Part shown: positions 32,668-44,027 of the stretch, piece by piece
Position numbering within the stretch: position 1 is the first letter of the stretch
Layout: every line of letters begins with the position of its first letter
Assembly (NCBI GenBank): GCA_033439295.1
Contig: JAVTLE010000007.1
Coordinates: 1,178,001-1,242,000, forward strand
DNA: 64,000 nucleotides
DNA from: Deuterostichococcus epilithicus
Lineage: Eukaryota > Chlorophyta > Trebouxiophyceae > Prasiolales > Stichococcaceae
Reading direction: 5' to 3'
Translations under genes and position numbers: made by a program
The notes under the pieces: generated by a model
Databases searched by the model: none
Seen by the model: the letters and a program-made list of their open reading frames with translations, nothing else
Told to the model about the DNA's origin: nothing

Positions 32668-35600
32668 TCACAGCATGAACTCGGACGTCTTTTGAGCCGC
32701 CAGGTCGCCTGCGCTGATGTGCAGCGCATGGAAGCCGACAGGCACGCGGTGTGGGATTGTCACTGTTGCCACAGGATGCGGCGCCATGGTGGCCGCGTCG
32801 TACACCGCCAGCAGTGACTCGCCGGTCGACGCGTGCGTCAGGAAGGTCACCAGGTGGCCGGCGTCCTCCTCGTCTGCAACAGCCGATGAGGTTATGAGCG
32901 AACTAATCGAAAGGCCTAGTGCTGCTGGTGCAAAGCCTGATAGTATTTTTGGTCAAGAGGATGACTGCGGTGCTAAATTGGCAGTGTGCTGCCGACCAGA
33001 GTTTGAGATGCTTTAAAGGGGACCTTCAGTTCTGGTTGAGAGCAGTTATGCTCCTTCCGCAGTCATACATGCAAGCCTGTCACCTGACGCCTCGCCGTCG
33101 GCTGCCTCCGACGCCACGAAGATGGGGTCGCCACCGTGGAAGCCGGGCGGAAAGGCGAGCGCGCCCGCGAGCGTGTCCGTGCCGCCGTCGGCCGCCTGCA
33201 GGTCCAGCTTGGCGATGCCGGTGAAGTCGCAGGTAGCTGAGTTCTCCGGGATGGTGGCCATATACACGTAGCGCACCTCACGGCCTGCCCGCCCCGGAGA
33301 ACCATCATTTTAGAAATCTCGCCAAGTTTGACGGGCAAAAGCGCATGATTCTGGAAGCTGCCTCTGGCTTTGCGGGCTCCTTATTGGACGGCAATAAGTG
33401 GATCAGCAATGCAAGTCTCAAAAGATGCCAGCGATCAGCGCACTCAATCCGGTACTGACACGTGACAGCATCTTCTATCATGCACGAATTAATGGACAAG
33501 GTACGTGCAAGGTGGACCGACAGGCACATCAGTCCGTTTCATGACAGCTTGCCCAGCTCAGCGCATGCCTTGTGGTTTCATGCATGAAAATACGTCGAGC
33601 CCGCACCGACGAGACGCGGTATCTGCGGGAAGTCGCCGACCACAGGGGACACACGGCGGCGGGACATCGCGCCACTCGCCAGGTCGAAGGTCATGAGCTC
33701 CACGTGTGGCATGTGGGCGGGCGTCTTGAAGTGTGCCCCTGGGTCCAGGTCCAGCTGCATGGGCCGACGCAGCCACAATAAGCCCAACTGAGTGTCATAT
33801 TGCATTGGTTGATGATTTCTTTGTGCCGCTTGGCCGCGTTGGTGTGAATACACCCTGCACACCAAGCGCGGTGGTGCTGCAGGAAACCGAGCACCAAGCC
33901 TTTCGGCCAGACAAAGCTATTCGTTTGGCTTGACGTATTTGTGCATTTTGGCAAAATTTGGCCTGCAGCGATGAGGCACACAATCGGTTGCTCAAAGCAA
34001 GCCCCATGGGCGTTGGTTCACAGAAGGCCATGAATGGTTGTGGAGTCACCTCGTCGAAGCAGCAGGCGGCGAGCTTGATGATGTTGGGCCCTTCCTGCCA
34101 GGCGGCGGCAGTGTGCAGCACCACCATGGGCGGCAGCTCGAACCAGGCGATGGCGAGATCATCCGTTGCATACCTCACGGCAACAGGAAATGAAAGCGCA
34201 ATGAAGCTCTCCGGCAAGCAAGCATCACCACACAAATACATCGTCTACGACACTGTGCAGATACGGCGTCTCCTAAGTGTCACTCTGCTTTCTTGTCGCT
34301 GCATCTCTACAGATAAGAGCATGGGCACGGGGGCTTGCGGAACTTACCGCGGCATGATGCCGAAGCGTGCTGGCGTGGACTTGTCCAGGTGGAACGGCGA
34401 AGCCGCGTTGTTTCTGATCAGCCTCTGCAGCGGTCAATGACGTTGAGGTTGGCATTGCAGCTGCAGAGTGGCAAGTGGTATCTGACTGATCTGGTGTGGC
34501 AGAGCACACATTGTTGAGGCTTTCAAAGGCAACCCGGTCTCCAGTTGCAGCTTGAATCGGAGCAGCGATCAAGGAGCAGATACGCAACATGCCGATGAGA
34601 GCATTAGGCCTCACACAGCTGGCGCGTACCTCAGGTGCAAACACGAGAGAGGTGTCCACGAAAACGAAATAGTCTTCGGTGATGGCGCAGTCGTGCATGA
34701 GCGTCGGCCGCGGCGTGTGCACCGGAAAGTCGCGCAGAATGTCGCCGGCGGCGTCGATGACGGTGTAGTTGATGAAGGGCGCCTTCATGACATCGTAGCC
34801 AAAGCCGAACAGCTCGCCTGACACCAAGACGTTGGCGACGCGCCCGTCAGTACAGCACGACTCATAAGCATTGGGTCCTCCCAACCTGTTCGTCCATGCG
34901 CAGGGCAAGTCAGCCAGGCTGAGTCGCCTGCAGTTGCTGCGCTGTCGCCTCATGAGGCAGGACAATGAGTGCGGTCCATCAGGGCCAGAGAGAGGGCGGG
35001 ACGCGCCCGTGTGTGGGTCCTTCTTGGGGTGTGCTGTGAAGCTGTGCTTCAGCTTGCCTGCAGCATCATGCTGGGGCAGCATCAGGGCTTATGTGGCTTC
35101 GTGTTGCATGCTTTCATGCAGCAGTTGCCAGTTGTGCAAAGATCCATGACTCCGAACTGCAGCAAGGCGCATTCTCGATGGGGCGGCCTTGCCGCCAAAG
35201 GTCTTGCGCCCCAGGGTCTCGACGACACCAGAGTCCAGCAGCCGCAGCGCATACCTGCGTCAAATGCCCATAACCACACACTTGTGCAGGACTCTGGAGG
35301 CGACGGCGTTCACAGATGGCAGGTGTGTGTCAATCGTTGGCTGTGCTGCTGCACCTTGAGCAGAATGTTGTTTTTGGCACTTCACCATGGCGTAGCGCCA
35401 GGTTCGGCTGGCTTCAGTGTGCAAAATGTGGTCGCAGGCAAGGAATCAGCTCGAAAGGGGCCTCACGGCGTGTCGCCCTCCTGCAGGCACAGCAGCTGGC
35501 CCGCCTGGTACACCAGTGACGTGTTTGCTGTGCTGTCACCATCCTGCCGTGGGCACAGCATGACACTGTGCTAGGCAGTCATCCATCTGAGGTCTGAAAC

Positions 35601-37085
35601 TCCGAAAAAGGCTTGCGGGTCGTTCGGTAAGAAACACTGGCATTGCTGACGCTGCTGTCATTAGCGGACCCTGCATTGCTCACGCCCATGCGGTGATGTG
35701 GCCCACAGATCTGACATCTGCTGTGGATGACATGGCAGCAGACTCCTTGCAGATGCAGTACTCACCACGGCATTGAGGATGCCGCTCCAGTGGCGAAAAG
35801 ACTGCACCATATTGTGCAGCAAGAAGCCCGGCCCGCTGACATCGCCCAGCTGCAGCTTAAAGGGTGGTCTCAGGAGCACAGAAATCAACATGATGACATG
35901 CGGCACGGCGTCGATGGTCGCAATCACACCAGCAGGGACAGGGATGCGGTGTTGAATGCTGAACATGCTTTCAAAAAAGACGCAGTAAAACACCCTACAG
36001 CCTGAACTACGCTGTGGTGATGGGTGTGTGGTGTCCCTCTATGAAGGCCGTAGGGCCAAACCTTCTGGAAGTAGGGAAACCCCGCGGCGCGCTCGCGCTG
36101 CAGCCGGTGCGTCTGGATATAGCGGTTGGCGTAGGATGCCGTCTTTCCCTTGATGCACACGGCATGCGCCATGCCGTCTCCATCGAACCTGTTGGTGCGG
36201 CGTTGCGCAGTCAGGCATTCAATGGTGGTTGCCGGCTGGGTCGTGATTGCAAGCGAGATGTGCTCGTGCGCAGCTGAGACGCCACAGTAGCACTACAATG
36301 CTCCCAATTAGCTTCTGGTGCGCAAAGCGCGGGGGCATTCTTGCTCGTGCAGCTGCTATACAGTGACATTCGTGACATCGCGTACGCGAGCATGCTGACA
36401 CTCTGATGCATGTAATGTGTGCAGAAGCGCTAACAGCTCGTGAAGGCATCGCGTACGTCATACATCTGTTGGCCATTTTCCCATAAGAATCCACTGACAA
36501 TTGGAGGAAGCCCCGACGGATTGAGGAGATGGCTGGCGGGGATGGCGCGCACACCAGTGGTAGCCGCCGACGGGCTCGAGGAATGGGTTGGGCCCCACCC
36601 GCACGTAGGCGCCAATCAAGTGCGCCGGCATCGAGCCCGCCACCTCCAGCTGCTGCTCGCACACCTCCGCCTCCGTTGGCGCGAAAGGCCCTGCATCGGT
36701 GCACACACCCGCGAACCGATTTATGCCCCAACTGCAGCTCCCTGCTTTGATCGTGTAAGTTTATTTTCTTGTGCGTGGGTTTGCTGGCCAAGCAGTCGAG
36801 AGTATAAGATACATGCGTTTCCAGCATCAAAGACTGATGCTTTGAGGCTGCATCACAGCCCAACCAATCACAATGCTCATCACAGCCCATCCAACGTCAT
36901 CACACCCCATCCAACCAACCAATGCTGCAGAGGGTACTTGAAATTTAACCTTTCAGGTATGGATGGTCCCGCGCATTTTTCCGCCGCAAGCCTCGCGCAG
37001 ACGCAACGCCCACTTCGGCGACGTGAAGCAGCCTCGGCACAGCATGGCCGACGGTCTGGCACAGAGGCGGAAGTCCGATCACCAT
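32668..37085 (-). CDS. Carotenoid cleavage dioxygenase (CCD family)
   Basis: Non-heme iron enzyme that oxidatively cleaves a carotenoid or apocarotenoid double bond. The first exon (ATG 37085, or in-frame 37226) gives ARGLRRKNARDHPYLK and splices in phase to GPFAPTEAEVCEQQLEVAGS (about 36690), then YVRVGPNPFLEPVGGYH, the normal CCD N-terminus. The four iron-ligand contexts are all present: TAHPKKDPHTG (about 35020), LMHDCAITEDYFVF (about 34700), VLHTAAAWQEG (about 34110) and VPVGFHALHI (about 32730). Other family marks are GELFGFGYDVMKAPFINYTV (about 34820) and STPARFGIMPR (about 34370). With every ligand kept, the enzyme should be active. The subfamily (CCD1-like versus NCED/CCD8-like) and the cleaved bond cannot be decided. 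It is the last of three consecutive minus-strand genes. Confidence 0.9.
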
Positions 37086-37226
37086 TTGTATTCTTGCGCT
37101 GCTTGACGGGCTGCAGAAAGATGCGCAGAGGTGGTGTACTGGTGTTGAAGCGGCTGATATTAGTGACGCAATGAAACGGATAGAGGCTGGACATTCGAGG
37201 GTAGCTCCAGCCAGGTTCGAGGGCAC

Positions 37227-37578
37227 CGTTCCTTGTCACGCAAGATGGTTGTCATCGCTGTTTGTACCTACTGACACAACCCATCAGCGTTACAGTATTT
37301 CTAGGCACCGCCGAGTCGAGTGTGCCTTCCTCGAGCTGCTTGCTGCCTCCGTCGAGCAGCGGAATGCTGAATCCAGTGCCACAACCAATACTAGATCAAG
37401 TTTGAAATCAAGCCTTCCAACGCAATATATCCAGAGGCTGGGGCAACCAGCCAGCCCCTGCCTGCATAAAAACAGTGCTTGCTTGTGGTGCCACTGACAT
37501 GGTGACTCCCTCATCAGTTCTTAATCAGGAGGGCCAATACGTAGCCACATTTTGTGTTGTCTGCACCGTCAACGCCCG
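37227..37578. other. Short spacer upstream of CCD
   Basis: About 350 bp between the CCD start and the stop of the next minus-strand gene. TTACA at 37290-37294 is the reverse complement of TGTAA and could be the poly(A) word of the upstream gene. Confidence 0.35.
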
Positions 37579-39635
37579 TCATTCGGCCTTGCTCCCCGAC
37601 GGCCCCTCTTGCGCCTCAGTGCCGGAGACCGCAGGCCGTAGCCCCGGCACAACAGCAGGCACACGCGAGGCATACTCCACAAAAGCGTCGCCGTAGCGCT
37701 TCTTGCTGCTCTCGATGTGGCCCGGCATCGCAGTGATATTCGTGAAGATGACCATTGCCGGGAGCACGAAGGCCAACAGGCGGCCAGAAACCATTGCGAA
37801 GGATGTATATCTGCGCGGCAAGAGGGCGCAGGGCCTCGAGGTACAGAGTTGAGGGTATTGAGCCAGACAGCGCCTCAGTAGCGGCCCAACCAAGCTGTGG
37901 TCATATGCACAGTCAGTGTGTGCAGCAAAACGACCCAGGAGCAGGACCCAGCTGTGGCCTGGTGATGGCAAGTCACAGCCGCACGCGGTGGCGACGTGCT
38001 GAGATTCTAGTCCGGGTGCTCTGCTCGATGGCACCACAAGCAAGCCAATGCAGAGCGCATGCTCAGCGTGTACCCACCGCAGCCAATCCCCAAGGTAGTT
38101 GGGTCTCAAGGACCGGGTGTAGGGCCCGGTAGTCACGAGTCTCGCGCCTGCTGCCTTGGCGCCCGCCTTGTACCAATCACTCCCCACGTTTAAGAGGTTG
38201 CCTGCGCCATGGGCATGCAGGGGGTTGGGCAGAAAAAAGGATCAGCGCATTGGTGCGACTGCAACGAACAGCAGCTCAAGACAGGATCCAGTCCAAGCTA
38301 CACGATGTATTGCAGGAGCAGCAGCGCACCCAGCGAGTACATGACGATGCACAGCAGCGCGAACCAGGGCGCAATCTCATGCGGGTTGCTGAATGCCAAC
38401 CAGACCGGCAGCGCATACCTGCGGCATATCTGAGCCTATGGTGTGCATGCACGCAGTGGCGTAGAAGCACTTTGGCTGTGGCAGCAGTGTATCCTGCTAT
38501 TTCTCATCTGATGTAGATTGTATGTCCACACCTCACCCGATCCCAATAATGCCGAATGCCAGCACCACAACAGATGGTGTGGCTGGCTCCGCAAAAGGCT
38601 CCCACTCCGGGACCATGATCTGGTGCAAAAACCAGTAGAACAGCTACGCAAGCAAGAAGACAAGCTTGTCAATCAGCAAACGCATCAGGATGCAGCAGCA
38701 TGGATGGGCAGCGCCTCTTGCCACTGAGAGCGCATACCATGTGAGCACTTGGCGGTATGTCCTGGCGATCAGCATGCCTGCAAATTTGGATGCCTTTATG
38801 GGCAGAACAATTTGAGACGAAACTCACATATGAGCCATGGAAGCCGACGTACAACACCTGCGGCCACACACACCCGGCAGTCAGGCTGCAGCCAGCTGGC
38901 CGCCCCCCGGCGGTGATTTGCTACCCTGTCTCAACAACAGGCAGACGTCCGACAGCTGCATCCGACGCAGCGCAGGTGTCATGGTCCATTCCTACTCGAG
39001 GACCTGCAGTGACACGATTCCCAAGGAGGTCCCTCCGCCATGCAATGGTGTGGCATGCATCCGAGGGCATGCGCGCCTGCCGCATATTGCTGAGACCCCC
39101 ATGCTGCACGACACAAAGTGCCAATACCACGAGAGAGATTCCCTTGGCCACATTGATGGTATCCATGGTGCTCCATCCGAACAACCCCTTGCTTCCTGCG
39201 AGGACAGTGTGGTTACAAGACAATTGATGGCACGCCCAAGTCTGCTCGCAAAGTGCACGCAAGGTGCACGTGCACCCACATGTCAACATGGAACTGCTCA
39301 GTTCCTGCTTTTACACCATTTCTGGCAGGCATAATGATTGTCCAGGCGACGACGACGTCGCAGGTGACGTCGACGATGGCGTGCGTCTAGCAACCGGCGC
39401 AGGTGGCGCTGCAAGCTACAGCGCGGCACCGGCTTTCGGTCAACATAAAGAGGTGCTTTGCGCTGCAAGATATGCGAGTGGGGTTGTGATGTACAGGAGG
39501 AAGGAGAGAGGAGTCATATGGTACGGCAAAGGGGCTGATGAATGATCGGAGAAACCCTCGACTAAACGTACGACAGCCACAGCGACGCACCCTTAGAACA
39601 ATTCCCAGATAGACGATTGGACTCAAGGCTATCAT
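37579..39635 (-). CDS. Multi-pass membrane protein of the ICMT / DUF1295 / steroid-reductase-like superfamily
   Basis: The C-terminal half carries the superfamily signature. NVGSDWYKAGAKAAGARLVT, TGPYTRSLRPNYLGDWLRW (about 38170-38080) and a final exon with KKRYGDAFVEYASRVPAVVP (about 37690) resemble the cofactor-binding end of isoprenylcysteine methyltransferases and sterol reductases. Hydrophobic exons upstream include WFLHQIMVPEWEPFAEP then VVVLAFGIIGIG (about 38640-38530), RYALPVWLAFSNPHEIAPWF then LLCIVMYSLGALLLLQYI (about 38420-38290), and MDTINVAKGISLVVLALCVV (about 39170). A plausible start is ATG 39635 (MIALSPIVYLGIVLR), joining in phase to THAIVDVTCDVVVAWTIIMP (about 39385). Substrate unknown: lipid or sterol reduction and methyl transfer are both possible. 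Exon borders in the middle are unresolved. Confidence 0.6.
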
Positions 39636-39816
39636 CTACCACTTGGCATGCACAGTGCCTTCAAGTGGGCCTGAGACTCAAGAGGCTGCCGCGAGCTGCT
39701 GCAGTGCTGGAATATCAGCGCTCATTCCCGCCTTCGGAAGCTGCTGCTGGACTGATTGCAGCACTCCTGAGACGGTGACAGAGGTGGAGCGCATTGAGAG
39801 TGATCCTTCACTGCAC

Positions 39817-42800
39817 TCACAACTCATGTTGCGACAGCCACGCCCGCATGCGCCTGTTGGTTTCCTCCGGCCGGTCCTGTTGAATAAAGTGGGAGCAGTT
39901 CTCCAGCACGTGCAGCTCCAGGTTGCGAACGTACTTGTCCGTGCCCTGTGGGATACACAGCACAGATCAATATTGCATGCATACTGCACAGACGTACGAT
40001 GCTAAGTCAGTTTGAACAGCGGCAGAGTGGCTTTGCGCAGGAGTGCTCTGTGGAGTGGGCAAGCCCCTGCAAGGCTCGCTACTGCATTGATGAGTTTGCT
40101 GTGCTTTTGGCGGCCGGTCATGTAACAGCAAGCATGAGGGGCAGCACACCCTGCTGAAGGCCAAAGAGCACATGCTCCACATCATCGGCTCTTGGTCTGA
40201 CCTCCATTGAGCCTGTCAGCAGTCCTGATGCACAGGGTATCAGCCGCGAGGGCAGGCACCTTGAGCAGAGGCAGGCCAAGGGCGGAGTCTCCGTCAGCGT
40301 ACAGCATCAGCGTCGGCGTATCAATTCCGGCCTGCAGCACCCTCGTGAACCTACGGGGTTGAAGCAGCATTGAAACATGCACCCGTGCCACGATTGTAGG
40401 GTGTAGGCTTCGGCACCCCACCTCCTGCGCTCATGACTGGGGCCTGGCAGAGGGCTGATGGAATCTTAGCGCAGCAGCAGCTGACATCATTCAGGGCAGT
40501 CTCGGAAACCGAGGGACTGCGGAGAGTCGAAAGCCAAGTGTGGAGAACACGCCTGTGGAAGAATGCGCCGCCCGCGCCGCCGCGGGTCATGTTGTCCAGG
40601 TAGTTGCGGTAGGTGCTCAGGGGGCCGAACCAGGCGCCCGCGCCTGAAAACTTCTGCTTGTACCTGGCCAAATTGCAGCGCTGGGTCAATCAGACAACTT
40701 CTCACCACCCAGGTTCGCCATGTGCTGTGGGCGCCTGGAACAGTGGCATCCGCCTGCAGCAGCGTGGGCTGGCGCCACCGGCAGCCCCAATGCATTCACA
40801 GTGCGTGTGCAAACTCGACACTGCTGCAGCCAGCGCTGTGACAGTCACAACCGGTTTTGACAGCAGGCACTCGCCTGTCGATCTCCTCCGGCTCCAGGGA
40901 TCGGCGCTGCATGCTGTTGGCCTTTCCGGTCACCGTGAACAGTTGCTCAAACAACTGCGACCAACCGCGCCCAGATCAGCCGATGTGCCAGATTGACGCC
41001 TTTCATCGAGCATTCGAGGCAGCTCCTGCAAACGAGCGCACACTTGCAGCAGCCGTGCAGTCGTGGCCAAACCTTCAGGTCGTCGGCAGGCAGCAGCAGT
41101 TCCGCCAGCTTCGGCGCATAAAATGCCGCCATGTACCACGACTTCCGCAGCTGCCCGAAGCTCATGTTGTCGGTCCATGCCACCGGGTGCGGCAGGCCGA
41201 TGACCACGAGCCGCTGCACCATGTCCGGGTGGAGCGCCGCCACCACCCTGCAGTGATTGCTCAAGGACGGGTCAGCCAGTCCAGGCGTCTTGGGCAGCAC
41301 CTCCTTGGACACTGCAAGCCTCTGGCGGACCCTGACACATATGCACAGCACCGGCAAGCACCGCCGCACGGCATCGCTCTTGAACCTGGGCAATCTCGGA
41401 GCATGGCTACAGATCCAGGGGTTTGGATGCGCACCACCCAACGATGCCGCCCCAGTCGTGCACTACCAGGGTGCAGCGCTCATGGCCCAGCGCCTTGACG
41501 ACGCCCACCGCATCTTCCACCAGCCGCTCGACGGTGTACGCCTGCTGCTCCTGCGGCAGCCGCACCGGCGGCAGCGCGTCAGCTTTCACAGCTTGATCGC
41601 ATCCACATCAGGCCCCTGCATCCTCCACCCGCCGCTCGACCGTGTTTGCCTGCTGGTCCTGCGGCAGCAAGGGCGGCAGCAGCGCATCAGCAGCGTCCGC
41701 ATCAGGGCCACTGCATCCTCTACCAGCCGCCTGACAGCGACTGCCCGCAGCTCCTGCAATGGTGACACCAATGGCAGCCGCGCCGGCAGCGCACAAATCC
41801 AGAACAGGCCGGCCAAGCGTCCGCCAGCCGCTCGACCGTGTACGCCCGCTGCTCCTGCGTCAGCCGCACCCGCAGCAGCCGTTCAAGCGTCCCATACATG
41901 TGCAGTCATGTGCCAGGACGCCTGCTGGCACGTCCGGACGTCAGTTGGCGCCGGTGCCCCACAATGTCAGAGCTCAGGAAGAAGCCATGGCGCGCGGAGA
42001 TCAGCCAAGCGGTACGTGCAATGTGCACAGAGCCTGGTGGTTGTGGAATCGCTGGGATGCTGCGATTTCGACACCCGGACAGGGTACCTGGGGTTTGTCG
42101 CTGTCGCCGTAGCCTCGCATGTCAAAAGCAGCAACCTCGTAGTCCGACTGGAATTCCACCAGCTGGTGCCGCCAACTATACCAGGACTCCGGGAAACCTG
42201 GTCCGACAGATGAAGTCTGTCGCTCGTACAGCAATCCCAGTCTCGTTGAGCCGCAGTTGAGGGCATCACACGCTTCATGGCACCGGGACAGCCGGCTGAT
42301 CGTTGCAGGAGGTAGGACCTGCACATTCACAGTGCTGGGCAAGGCGCACACCATGGATGAAGAGCATCAGCGGCTTGCCCCTGCCTGCTCCGCCGGTGAC
42401 GCAGTGCAGCCTGCGGAGCATGTGGAGGGTCCTGGCCATGAACATGAAAGTTTAAACTTGCCACAAGCTGCAAGACAAGCAACATCTGCCATGCAGTGCA
42501 TTCAATCTGGCTCCTCAGTACTTCAGATGTCGAACCTACTTGAGGCCATTGACCTCGAGGGTTTGGTGTGAGAGACCCGGCGGTTCCTGAAATGTGAGCC
42601 CAGAGCGGTCCTCGTGCCTGAAGAACGTCTTTGCCCTGCAAGCAAAGCTGGTCTTCGTGAGCACGCAATTTACGGCAAAATATCAGAGCGGGGGGACCTG
42701 CACATCGGTTGTGTCAGCGAAGTCACTGACAGCGCACGTGGCGCGATCACAGGCGCATCCACCCGAGCGTGGCGCCCAGCAGCAGCAGGAGCATCTGCGG

Positions 42801-42886
42801 AATCCACACCAGGGTGGCAGACACCAGCAACAGCGCCAGCCACTTGGCCCAGCCCGCCAGCGACTCCGGGAGGCTGCGGCGCTGTT
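39817..42886 (-). CDS. Membrane-anchored alpha/beta hydrolase, epoxide-hydrolase-like
   Basis: The earliest exon seen (from 42886) encodes RRSLPESLAGWAKWLALLLV and a second hydrophobic run, a membrane anchor. Then come LTFQEPPGLSHQTLEVNGLK (about 42600), GKPLMLFIHG (about 42370) joined to FPESWYSWRHQLVEFQSDYE and FDMRGYGDSDKP (about 42190-42090), the nucleophile exon RCTLVVHDWGGIVGW (about 41460), RLVVIGLPHPVAW (about 41210), FFHRRV (about 40560), PTLMLYADGDSALGL (about 40310) and ENCSHFIQQDRPEETNRRMR (about 39890-39840), stop 39817. The Asp nucleophile (HDWGG), acid Asp (DGDSA) and base His (CSHF) of the epoxide-hydrolase triad are all in place, and HGFPESW supplies the oxyanion-hole motif. 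Physiological substrate unknown. The first exon (start codon) was not found. An array of repeated exon pieces sits at 41497-41890. Confidence 0.85.
41497..41890 (-). repeat. Four tandem copies of a hydrolase exon start (QAYTVERLVEDAV)
   Basis: On the minus strand the functional exon (about 41570-41497) begins EQQAYTVERLVEDAVGVVKA. Diverged copies lie upstream in the intron: near 41631 (QQANTVERRVEDAG), 41726 (AVRRLVEDAVALM) and 41827 (EQRAYTVERLAD). The shared core gccgctcgac (plus strand) is at 41523, 41631, 41726 (one mismatch) and 41827, so spacings are 108, 95 and 101 bp. Confidence 0.88.
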
Positions 42887-44027
42887 CTGCGATTGAGACA
42901 CGCACAGCATGCCTCATTCTGCAACACCAGGTTGAGGATCGAGGCCCATCACAGCTCAGGCTTGACCGCCGCAGCCAGGTTCACATGGTGCTGACGCCAT
43001 GCATAATTGCTGCAGTCAGACCAGCAAACTGTAAGGAGCGTCGTCAGAGAATTTGCACCTTCACTGGGACTCTGGCGGGTGCCGGCCACAGCACTGCACT
43101 GCACACTTCCTCGCTGGTGCTGCTGCCGCACTGCCGCTGCGACGTAAGGTGCGCCATTGTTCAAGTGGCTTGTAGCTGTAGCATTGCTGCGCTGCAAACC
43201 GAAATTGCAAACTGCTGTCGGAGATGGGCTGTGAGGCAGGCTGGCACATTGTGATCGTGTTGGAAGGTGCGTGACCCGGAGGGAGTGCACTGCGGTGCCA
43301 ATTGTTGCACGGCTGATAGCTGCAGCATGGCAAATCATCGAGGTACGATCAAGCTTTCAGGCAACGCAACATGCGCGCTCGGCGTAGCAATCGGTGTTGC
43401 ACCTGCACCTTCGTTTCTTTCTGCTTCATCGGTTCCCATCAAGACTCTCAGACTCCAAGAAACCTCGGGAAATCCGTTGCCTCTGAAAATCCGTCGCTTC
43501 TGTCGCAGCGCTTGCCGATACTGCAGGATTGAACGAAATTGTCAAATCCTTCTAGCCAGAGATAGAGTTGGCACACCTTGATCAATTTACTGAGCACAAT
43601 CCTGGTTTGGCTCTGAAACCAAGGTGCGCGGACATCATCTCGCCGATGTCCGGGACACCCCCTCCATTGTCCACACCCACCATGCCTCTGATTCTTTCAT
43701 AAGATGCTGATCGAGCAAATTCTTCTTCTCTGGGGCGAGACCCCAGCCGATGATCCTTTGAAGTTCAGTGCAGCTGCCGCTGTGGTGTATGCTGCCATTA
43801 ATGCTGCTGTGTATAGCCACAAAAGCGGGCAGAAAGGCATGCTGCACTGCATTCCAATCGACCATGTTCAGCTCGTGCTAAGATATCGTTATTTCAGGCT
43901 TTGACGCGATTTTGACTTGCGATGCCGCAGTGCCCCATTGTTGTGGCTGACGGCGGCTGCGGTTCACTTTGCGCGGCCCATAAAGCTGCATCTGCAACCT
44001 AATGCAGCCGCTGGAACGGTAGCCGCC
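42887..44027. other. Spacer between divergent hydrolase and J-domain genes
   Basis: About 1.1 kb that probably contains the missing first exon of the hydrolase gene and both promoters. Several short open frames (for example 43704-43904 plus and 43865-43635 minus) resemble nothing I know and show no phased partners. Confidence 0.4.
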
